In this document: positions 1-10,408 of the stretch, piece by piece
Layout of the letters: every line of letters starts with the position of its first letter
Numbering within the stretch: the first letter of the stretch is position 1
NCBI GenBank assembly: GCA_041569895.1
Contig: JBFFXF010000230.1
Coordinates: 1-12,270, forward strand
DNA length: 12,270 bases
Reading direction: 5' to 3'
Source: JBFFXF01 sp041569895
GTDB taxonomy: Bacteria > Planctomycetota > UBA8108 > JACQVS01
Notes under the pieces: generated by a model
Told to the model about the DNA's origin: nothing
The model's input: only the letters and a program-made list of their open reading frames with translations
Databases searched by the model: none
Made by a program: the position numbers and the translations under genes

Positions 1-3177
<3,177 letters not shown>

Positions 3178-3187
3178 CGAGACGACG

Positions 3188-3559
3188 ATGCCGACGATCA
3201 ACCAACTGGTGCGCAAGGGACGCAAGCGCGTGAAGCGCAAGAGCAAGTCCCCGGTGCTCGACAAGTGTCCCCAGCGGCGCGGGGTCTGTCTGCAGGTCAA
3301 GACGATGACCCCGAAGAAGCCGAACTCCGCTCTGCGCAAGATCGCCAGAGTGCGGCTCACCAACGGCAAGGAGATCACGGCGTACATCCCAGGCGTCGGG
3401 CACAACCTCCAGGAGCACTCGATCGTGCTCGTGCGCGGGGGGCGTGTCCGCGACCTCCCCGGCGTCCGCTACCACATCATCCGGGGGACGCTCGATGCCT
3501 CGGGCGTCGACGGCCGGAACCAGGGACGCTCCAAGTACGGCAAGAAAAAGGGCGGGTAG
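3188..3559 (+). CDS. rpsL: 30S ribosomal protein S12
   Basis: S12 sits at the decoding centre on the interface side of the 30S subunit and helps check codon-anticodon pairing. The protein is 123 residues, the usual length. The conserved PKKPNSALRK (from residue 42) and HNLQEHSIVLVRGGRV (72-87) are present. Lys43 is retained, but residue 88 is Arg (codon CGC, 3449-3451) where E. coli and most bacteria have Lys. Lys-to-Arg here is a classic streptomycin-resistance substitution. Asp89, the residue methylthiolated by RimO in many bacteria, is kept. The ATG lies 10 bases after the rpoC stop with no strong Shine-Dalgarno sequence, which suggests translational coupling to rpoC. rpsG follows after 15 bases. 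Confidence 0.98.
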   Translation: MPTINQLVRKGRKRVKRKSKSPVLDKCPQRRGVCLQVKTMTPKKPNSALRKIARVRLTNGKEITAYIPGVGHNLQEHSIVLVRGGRVRDLPGVRYHIIRGTLDASGVDGRNQGRSKYGKKKGG

Positions 3560-3574
3560 AGGCCGAGACACGAC

Positions 3575-4084
3575 ATGCCGAGACCGAGAAAGAAGAAGAC
3601 GCCGGAGAAGAGGAAGTTCAAGTTCAAGTCGACTGAACGCTTCCTCCAGCCCGATCCGAAGTTTCACAACGTCGTTGTCTCGAAGCTGATCAACAAGATC
3701 ATGTGGTCCGGAAAGCGATCGGTCGCGCAGTCGATCGTCTACGACTGCATGGACATCCTCAAGAAGCGCGTCAAGGACGTAGAGCCGCTCGACGTCGTGC
3801 TGACGGCGATCAACAACGTCAAGCCGAACATCGAGGTTCGCTCGAAGCGCGTTGGAGGCGCCACGTACCAGGTCCCGATGGAAGTGCCCCGCAAGCGCCA
3901 GCAGACGCTCGCCATCCGAGTGATCGTCGACAACGCGCGCGGGAAGAAGGGCAAGCCGATGGCGAACAAGCTCGCCGACGAGCTGCTCGACGCGTACAAC
4001 CGTCAGGGGGCGTCGATCATGTGGCGTGAGAACGTCCACAAGATGGCCGAGGCGAACAAGCTGTTCGCGCACTTCGCCTGGTAA
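3575..4084 (+). CDS. rpsG: 30S ribosomal protein S7
   Basis: S7 is a primary 16S rRNA binder that nucleates assembly of the 30S head and lines the E site. The protein is 169 residues; the family is often near 156. The difference is an N-terminal extension rich in Lys and Arg (PRPRKKKTPEKRKFKFKS) ahead of the usual LQPDPKFHNVVVSKLINKIM. The core RSKRVGGATYQVPMEV, the DNARGKKGKPMANKLADEL segment and the terminal HKMAEANKLFAHFAW are all present. The ATG at 3575 is preceded by AGAGG (3558-3562), which overlaps the rpsL stop codon. An intrinsic terminator lies 22 bases after the stop, so this gene probably closes the rpoC-rpsL-rpsG transcript for a fraction of polymerases. Confidence 0.98.
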   Translation: MPRPRKKKTPEKRKFKFKSTERFLQPDPKFHNVVVSKLINKIMWSGKRSVAQSIVYDCMDILKKRVKDVEPLDVVLTAINNVKPNIEVRSKRVGGATYQVPMEVPRKRQQTLAIRVIVDNARGKKGKPMANKLADELLDAYNRQGASIMWRENVHKMAEANKLFAHFAW

Positions 4085-4106
4085 TCGAGCGCTGGCCGGA
4101 GAAGAG

Positions 4107-4138
4107 ACCCCGTGAGTTGACCGCTCGCGGGGTTTTTT
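4107..4138 (+). terminator. Rho-independent terminator between rpsG and fusA
   Basis: The arms ACCCCGTGAG (4107-4116) and CTCGCGGGGT (4124-4133) pair over 10 bp with one G-U wobble around a 7-base loop. A run of six T follows (4133-4138). This is the clearest intrinsic terminator in the window. It splits what is usually one str transcript. No promoter is evident in the 40 bases between it and fusA, so read-through (attenuation) is likely. Confidence 0.85.
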
Positions 4139-4178
4139 CGTAGGGCGACCGAGTTCCGGGTCGTGACACGGAGGACAC

Positions 4179-6272
<2,094 letters not shown>

Positions 6273-6326
6273 TGGGCGCGTGGGGGGACGGGTGACGGGA
6301 AGGCGATCCGCGGGTTACGCAGATTG

Positions 6327-6397
6327 TCCGATTCGGATTCCGACTCCGAGACCCGACTCCGACTCCGACTCCGACTCCGACACGGAGATCCGACCCC
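6327..6397. repeat. CCGACT hexamer array
   Basis: Four perfect consecutive CCGACT units (6353-6376) are followed by CCGACA. Degenerate units lie upstream (CCGACTCCGAG at 6340-6350). The block ends in GAGATCCGACCCC (6385-6397), which is one base from the 13-mer that recurs three times at 6545-6583, linking the two blocks. Confidence 0.9.
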
Positions 6398-6410
6398 AAC
6401 GTTGCAAAAA

Positions 6411-6452
6411 CGTACCCGTACCCGTACCCGTTCCCGTGCCCGTTCCCGTCCT
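6411..6452. repeat. CGTNCC hexamer array
   Basis: There are seven consecutive hexamers: CGTACC three times, CGTTCC, CGTGCC, CGTTCC, then the degenerate CGTCCT. Only the fourth base varies in the first six. A short non-repeat spacer, CAACGTTGCAAAAA, precedes it. Confidence 0.9.
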
Positions 6453-6461
6453 CGAAACTCT

Positions 6462-6493
6462 GGTATCGGAGTCCGATGACCGACTCCGATACC
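6462..6493. repeat. perfect 12-bp inverted repeat with 8-base loop
   Basis: GGTATCGGAGTC (6462-6473) is the exact reverse complement of GACTCCGATACC (6482-6493), and the loop is CGATGACC. The left arm is one of the few places where the repeat family runs in the opposite orientation. The transcript of either strand could fold here. No T tract follows, so this is not a standard terminator. Confidence 0.9.
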
Positions 6494-6597
6494 GATGGCC
6501 GATACCGATGACCGACTCCGATGACCGACTCCGACACCGACACCGAGATCCGACACCGAGATCCGACGCCGAGATCCGACACCGATTCCGATTGTCT
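6478..6597. repeat. 13-bp tandem repeats (GACCGACTCCGAT and GAGATCCGACACC families)
   Basis: GACCGACTCCGAT occurs at 6478-6490 and 6510-6522, and directly again as GACCGACTCCGAC at 6523-6535. GAGATCCGACACC occurs three times in tandem (6545-6557, 6558-6570 with one change, 6571-6583). Both 13-mers can be read as two hexamer-like halves plus one base. Confidence 0.9.
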
Positions 6598-6722
6598 CTG
6601 GTCTCTGGTCTCTGGTCTCTGACCTCTGATCTCTGACCTCTGATCTCTAATCTCTGATCTCTAATCTCTGATCTCTAATCTCTGACCTCTGATCTCTGTC
6701 TCTGTCTCTGTCTCTGTCTCTG
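6594..6722. repeat. heptamer array passing into TCTCTG hexamers
   Basis: Fifteen heptamers run without a break from 6594 to 6698: four GTCTCTG, then ACCTCTG, ATCTCTG and ATCTCTA variants in mixed order. Four exact TCTCTG hexamers follow (6699-6722). Substitutions are confined to the first, second and seventh positions, and the core CTCT never changes. Confidence 0.95.
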
Positions 6723-6723
6723 T

Positions 6724-6776
6724 CCCGGGCCCGGGCCCGGGCCCGGGACCGGGACCGGGACGAGGACGAGGACGAG
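6724..6776. repeat. CCCGGG, ACCGGG and ACGAGG hexamer arrays
   Basis: Four CCCGGG (6724-6747, a fully self-complementary 24-bp tract), two ACCGGG (6748-6759) and two ACGAGG plus a partial unit (6760-6776). The array ends 12 bases from the rsmG stop codon. The self-complementary tract could form a strong hairpin in either transcript, but no T run follows. Confidence 0.9.
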
Positions 6777-6788
6777 ACCCGCCCCGCG

Positions 6789-7511
6789 TCAGGTCAACGG
6801 CCTCCGTCCGATCTCCCCCCCCGCCCTCGGGTACCGCTTCGGCGTCGACCGCGTCTTCTCGATCACCACCAGCGCGCGCTCGATGTCCGTCTCCGGCAGG
6901 CGGACCTTCTTGACGTCGCGAATCCCGCCGCCGAGGCGTTTCACGGCCGGGGCCGCCTCGGCGAGCTCGTCGTCGATCGAGGCGCTCTTGAGGGCGACGG
7001 CGACGCCGCCGATGCGGGTGAGGGGAAGGAGGTACTCGACGAGAACGTTCAGCCGGGCGACGGCGCGGGCGGTCACCAGGTCGAAGCGCTCGCGCCACTC
7101 CGGCTGGCGACCGAGACCCTCGGCGCGGCCGTGGATGGTGGTGACGTCCTCGAGTCCGAGCTCGCGCGTCACCGCCTCGAGGAAGGCGAGCTTCTTGCGC
7201 GTCGCCTCGAGCAGCACGAGGGACGTTCCGGGGAAGGCGATCTTCAGCGGCAAGCCGGGGAAGCCGGCGCCGGGGCCGACGTCGGCGATGCGGTCACCCG
7301 CTCGGGGGCGGTGTCCCCGCGCGACGGTCAGCGAGTCGAGGACGTGCAGGGGGACGAAATCGGCGGGATCGATGCTCGTCAAGTTGATGCGGCGGTTCCA
7401 CTCCTCGAGGAGCTCCGCGTGCCGGGCAAGTCGGCTCGCCTGCTCATCATCGAGCTGGATGCCGAGCGCCGCGGCGCCGGCGGTGATCTTTTCGGTGTCG
7501 TGAGCGGCCAC
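6789..7511 (-). CDS. rsmG: 16S rRNA (guanine-527-N7)-methyltransferase RsmG
   Basis: RsmG (formerly GidB) transfers methyl from S-adenosylmethionine to N7 of G527 in the 530 loop of 16S rRNA, close to S12 and the streptomycin site. The protein is 240 residues, in family range. It shows WNRRINLTS (38-46), HVLDSL (56-61), the SAM-binding loop DVGPGAGFPG (77-86; Pro80 where Thr or Ser is usual), FDLVTARAVA, and the C-terminal TPKRYPRAGG (223-232) with final RRPL. The start is GTG at 7511-7509 on the - strand, behind an AGGGGA Shine-Dalgarno-like stretch. It runs against the surrounding ribosomal genes and has its own promoter candidate (7534-7562). It often lies near gidA/parA, so its place here between fusA and rpsJ is unusual. 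Confidence 0.97.
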   Translation of the reverse strand: MAAHDTEKITAGAAALGIQLDDEQASRLARHAELLEEWNRRINLTSIDPADFVPLHVLDSLTVARGHRPRAGDRIADVGPGAGFPGLPLKIAFPGTSLVLLEATRKKLAFLEAVTRELGLEDVTTIHGRAEGLGRQPEWRERFDLVTARAVARLNVLVEYLLPLTRIGGVAVALKSASIDDELAEAAPAVKRLGGGIRDVKKVRLPETDIERALVVIEKTRSTPKRYPRAGGEIGRRPLT

Positions 7512-7533
7512 GCTTCCCCTGACGTGGCGGCAG

Positions 7534-7562
7534 TTTATATCCTATTGACACGCACCTGTCCA
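7534..7562 (-). promoter_or_regulatory. candidate sigma70-type promoter for rsmG
   Basis: Read on the - strand, TGGACA (7562-7557) and TATAAA (7539-7534) are separated by 17 bases; each matches the sigma70 consensus at five of six positions. Transcription would start near 7527, about 16 bases before the rsmG GTG. The elements interleave with those of the + strand promoter at 7545-7572. Confidence 0.65.
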
Positions 7563-7572
7563 TTCGTATAAT
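7545..7572 (+). promoter_or_regulatory. perfect-consensus sigma70 promoter, probably for the S10 operon
   Basis: TTGACA (7545-7550) and TATAAT (7567-7572) are both exact consensus hexamers with a 16-base spacer, inside an A+T-rich island of a G+C-rich sequence. The start point would be about 7577-7580. The first gene downstream on this strand is rpsJ at 7998, so the transcript would begin with a leader of about 420 nt, unless a separate small RNA is made. Confidence 0.85.
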
Positions 7573-7577
7573 ACGGA

Positions 7578-7997
7578 CTTTTCGCCCCTTGATGCGAGCG
7601 CACCCGGATACGGCTTAACTCGAGTGCTGATGGGGGGTTAACAGCCCGTCGCAGGATGCGCTGTGACGAGGTCGGGCGGCCGTCGCGCACGGCGACTCAC
7701 GCGTTCTTTTTGGTGTGACCCGTGAGCGGCGTGCGTGAGGTCCACGCCGTCAGCGTGTCAGCTCGCGCTCCCAGGCAGTATCGCAACGGGGGCGACGCGT
7801 GCGCGTTTCGCGCGCTCCCGGGCCGATGCGCTGGATGACGGGCGGGATGACGTCGGCCGGACGACCTTGGGCCGGAGCGACCCGGCCCGGAGCGACCGAG
7901 GCGCGCAGGAGAACGGACAGCGGGAACGGAGATTCACGGAGCCGAGACCGGGCCTCGATCCAGCGACCCCGATGGGGCCGTGACGGGGAATTGAACG
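7578..7997 (+). promoter_or_regulatory. structured 5' leader upstream of rpsJ (possible cis-regulatory RNA)
   Basis: About 420 bases lie between the promoter and rpsJ with no credible gene and no tRNA-like cloverleaf. Three hairpins follow each other: 7612-7619 with 7637-7646 (GGC and TTAAC pair, 2-base bulge); 7647-7653 with 7662-7668 (7 bp, one G-U, 8-base loop); and 7686-7701 with 7721-7735 (CGCACG and CTCACG pair with CGTGAG and CGTGCG around a short internal loop). A smaller one is GCGCG-TTT-CGCGC (7801-7813). The 11-mer CCGGAGCGACC is repeated at 7872-7882 and 7887-7897. S10 operon leaders in gammaproteobacteria bind L4 for autocontrol. This leader could play a similar role, but I do not recognise its structure. 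Confidence 0.5.
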
Positions 7998-8306
<309 letters not shown>

Positions 8307-8343
8307 TGACGGCGGATCGCTGAAGGACCCGAGAGGTCGAACG

Positions 8344-9360
8344 ATGGGAGCGAGTGTCATAAAAAAGGGACGGAAAGTCCTCCTCGGAAAGAAGGTCGGC
8401 ATGACGCAGGTCTTCACCGAGGACGGCTCGTGGATTCCGGTGACGGTCCTCGAGGTCGGTCCCTGCACGGTCCTCCAGGTGAAGACGCAGGATAACGACG
8501 GGTACGCGTCGCTCCAGGTCGGTTTCGACGACACGACCAAGATCCCGGCGAGGCCGCAGCAGGGCCTCTTCCGGAAGGCGCGCGTGCGACCGAAGAAGCT
8601 CATCCGCGAGATTCCGCCGGTCGAGCCGTCGCAGGTGTTCCGCGTGCCGCTGGTGAGCGAGGCCAGCGGCACGGTGGCGCTCGAGGGGTTCGAGCCCGGC
8701 TCGACCCTGATCGAGTCGCGCGTGCCGAGGACGCGACTGGTGAAGCGTCTCGTCGCCGCGCCGGCCGGCGCCGCCACCGAGCCCGCGGGCGATGCCGAGC
8801 CCGCGGGCGATGCCGAGGCCGAGGGAGACGGGCAGGGCGCCGCGTTGCCACCGGGCTCGATCGTCATTCGCGACTCGGGCGGCAAGAGCGTCAAGTCGTA
8901 CCCGCTGCCGCCGGGCTCCTCCATCGAGGTCAACCCCGGCGACACGGTCGCCGATGGCGACGTGCTCGCCTACGTGCCGGTCGGCGACGAGCCGCCCGAG
9001 GAGGTGGCGCCTGGCGCCCAGATCGGCGTGACGCTCTTCAGCGAGACGCCGAAGGTCGACATCCGCGGCGTCACCAAGGGGCGAGGCTTCACCGGGTGCA
9101 TCAAGCGGCACGGCTTCAACGCGGGCGACAAGAGCCACGGCTCCAAGAACGTCCGCGAGCCAGGATCGACCGGAATGCACACGTCGCCGGCGCGCGTGTT
9201 CAAGAACAAGAAGATGCCGGGACAGCACGGCGTCGAGCAGAGGAAGGTCAAGAGCCTCGAGATCGTCGAGATCGACGCGAGCGCGAATCGCATGCTCGTG
9301 AGAGGGGCGGTGCCGGGTCCAGCCGGCGGGTACGTGCTGATCCAGGAGAGTCTCTCGTAG
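8344..9360 (+). CDS. rplC: 50S ribosomal protein L3 with a ~118-residue internal insertion
   Basis: L3 is an early-assembling 23S binder whose extended loop reaches toward the peptidyl-transferase centre. The start is ATG at 8344 with GAGAGG at 8331-8336. The core is canonical at both ends: LLGKKVGMTQVFTEDG (from residue 13) and KVDIRGVTKGRGFTG through FKNKKMPGQHG to the stop. Length is 338 residues against about 205-215 in most bacteria. The excess is one in-frame block, about residues 105-222 (8656-9009), inserted where the family has a short turn before a strand like GQSISVELF (here GAQIGVTLF). Inside it are a beta-rich start (SEASGTVALEGFEPGS), an acidic Ala/Gly linker with two EPAGDA units, and a beta-rich end (YPLPPGSSIEV, DTVADGDVLAYVP). 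These two parts resemble beta' SI3 (see findings). Frame, codon use and flanks show no sign of a pseudogene. Confidence 0.96.
   Translation: MGASVIKKGRKVLLGKKVGMTQVFTEDGSWIPVTVLEVGPCTVLQVKTQDNDGYASLQVGFDDTTKIPARPQQGLFRKARVRPKKLIREIPPVEPSQVFRVPLVSEASGTVALEGFEPGSTLIESRVPRTRLVKRLVAAPAGAATEPAGDAEPAGDAEAEGDGQGAALPPGSIVIRDSGGKSVKSYPLPPGSSIEVNPGDTVADGDVLAYVPVGDEPPEEVAPGAQIGVTLFSETPKVDIRGVTKGRGFTGCIKRHGFNAGDKSHGSKNVREPGSTGMHTSPARVFKNKKMPGQHGVEQRKVKSLEIVEIDASANRMLVRGAVPGPAGGYVLIQESLS
8779..8814 (+). repeat. perfect 18-bp in-frame tandem duplication in rplC
   Basis: GAGCCCGCGGGCGATGCC occurs twice with no mismatch (8779-8796, 8797-8814). It encodes EPAGDA-EPAGDA in the acidic linker of the L3 insertion. 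Perfect identity at wobble positions points to recent slippage. Confidence 0.95.
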
Positions 9361-9381
9361 CGGCGAGGCGCTGAGTGACCG

Positions 9382-10068
9382 ATGAGCAAGAGCAAGTCTG
9401 AAACCCAGATCGACGTCGCGGTCCAGAACGCCGAGGGGCGCGAGGTGGACCGCATCCGCTTCGACGCCGCCAAGCTCGACTCGCGGTGCCGCGCCACGCT
9501 GATCAAGGAAGCGGTCGTGATGTACCGCGCCAACCAGCGCTCGGGAACGCACGAGACCAAGACCCGCAGCAAGATCGCCGGCTCGAACCGCAAGCCCTGG
9601 CGACAGAAGGGCACGGGCCGCGCCCGCGCCGGAACGCGGAAGTCGCCCCTCTGGCGCGGCGGCGGCATCATCTTCGGGCCGCACCCGCGCGACTACGGCT
9701 ACCAGATCAACAAGAAGCAGCGGCGCCGGGCGCTGCGTTCGGCGCTCTTCGCCAAGTTCCGGGCCGGCGACGTCAAGGTCGTCGACCGGATCGAGCTCGA
9801 CAAGCCGAGCACCAAGACGGTGGCGACACTGCTCCGACAACTCGGCGTCGACGGACGGGCGCTGATCGGCACCGAGGCGGTCGACCGGACCGTCTGGCTG
9901 TCGGCGCGCAACATCGAGGGCGTCAAGACACTGCCTGTCGGCGACTTCAACGCGCTGGACGTCCTGCACGCGGACACGGTCGTGCTGACTCGACCGGCGC
10001 TCGAGAAGCTCCTCGAGAGCGGCGCGCCCGCGGCTGCAGCAGCGGCCGACCCCGGAGGTGAAAGCTGA
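9382..10068 (+). CDS. rplD: 50S ribosomal protein L4
   Basis: L4 binds 23S rRNA; its long loop lines the peptide exit tunnel opposite L22. In E. coli it also represses its own S10 operon by acting on the leader. The product is 228 residues against 201 in E. coli. The tunnel loop is well conserved: SNRKPWRQKGTGRARAG, then SPLWRGGGIIFGPHPRDY. The RRRALRSALFAKF helix is also present. Extra length is at the ends: an N-terminal SKSKSETQ and a C-terminal GAPAAAAAADPGGES that looks disordered. No strong ribosome binding site precedes the ATG. The stop overlaps the rplW start (TGATG), so the two are translationally coupled. Confidence 0.97.
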   Translation: MSKSKSETQIDVAVQNAEGREVDRIRFDAAKLDSRCRATLIKEAVVMYRANQRSGTHETKTRSKIAGSNRKPWRQKGTGRARAGTRKSPLWRGGGIIFGPHPRDYGYQINKKQRRRALRSALFAKFRAGDVKVVDRIELDKPSTKTVATLLRQLGVDGRALIGTEAVDRTVWLSARNIEGVKTLPVGDFNALDVLHADTVVLTRPALEKLLESGAPAAAAAADPGGES

Positions 10069-10367
10069 TGCCCAGGCTGGACCCGATCAACAACCCCAAG
10101 AGCGTGCTTCTCCGCCCCGTGGTGACTGAGAAGACGACGGGCGGCATCGAGCACCTGAACGCCTACGTGTTCGAGGTCGCGCCCGAGGCGAACAAGATCC
10201 TCGTCAAGAAGGCGGTCGAGGAGCAGTTCAACGTCAAGGTCGTCAAGGTGAACACGCGCTGGAAGAAGGGCCACTGGCGGCGACTCGGCCGCCATGTCGG
10301 TCGCACGGGATCGCGCAAGGAGGCGATCGTCACGTTGCGCCCCGGGGACCGGATCGACGTGTACTGA
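10068..10367 (+). CDS. rplW: 50S ribosomal protein L23
   Basis: L23 sits at the rim of the peptide exit tunnel and is the docking site for trigger factor and SRP. The protein is 99 residues, normal length. LLRPVVTEKT contains Glu21, equivalent to the E. coli Glu18 that binds trigger factor. The FNVKVVKVNTRWKKGHWRR segment and final VTLRPGDRIDVY are typical. The ATG overlaps the rplD stop by one base. A near-perfect Shine-Dalgarno sequence, GGAGGTGA (10054-10061), lies 6 bases upstream, the strongest in the window. Confidence 0.98.
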   Translation: MPRLDPINNPKSVLLRPVVTEKTTGGIEHLNAYVFEVAPEANKILVKKAVEEQFNVKVVKVNTRWKKGHWRRLGRHVGRTGSRKEAIVTLRPGDRIDVY

Positions 10368-10408
10368 TCGAATGAGCAGAAAAGCCCGGAGCTGACGAGC
10401 AGAGAGCC

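Larger units (their letters stand above)
6273..6788. repeat. mosaic of 6-, 7- and 13-bp tandem repeats between convergent fusA and rsmG
   Basis: This intergenic stretch has no credible gene. After about 55 unremarkable bases it becomes almost wholly low-complexity from about 6327 to 6776. Successive short tandem arrays differ from their neighbours by one or two bases and change period from 6 to 13 to 7 and back to 6. The blocks are listed separately. It lies at the tail of two converging genes and shows no intrinsic terminator with a T tract on either strand. Several overlapping open frames on both strands only translate the repeats into dipeptide runs. Function is unknown; slippage-driven growth is the simplest origin. 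Confidence 0.9.

Noticed and set aside
6327..6776. CRISPR array
   Set aside because: Units are 6-13 bp with no unique spacers of regular length and no cas genes nearby.
7592..7618. Eight-codon leader peptide (MRAHPDTA) just after the consensus promoter
   Set aside because: The ATG has no Shine-Dalgarno sequence, and there is no run of regulatory codons that would suggest attenuation.
7578..7740. tRNA or known housekeeping RNA in the leader
   Set aside because: No T-loop GTTCRA-type motif, no acceptor pairing and no diagnostic SRP, RNase P or tmRNA segment seen by eye.
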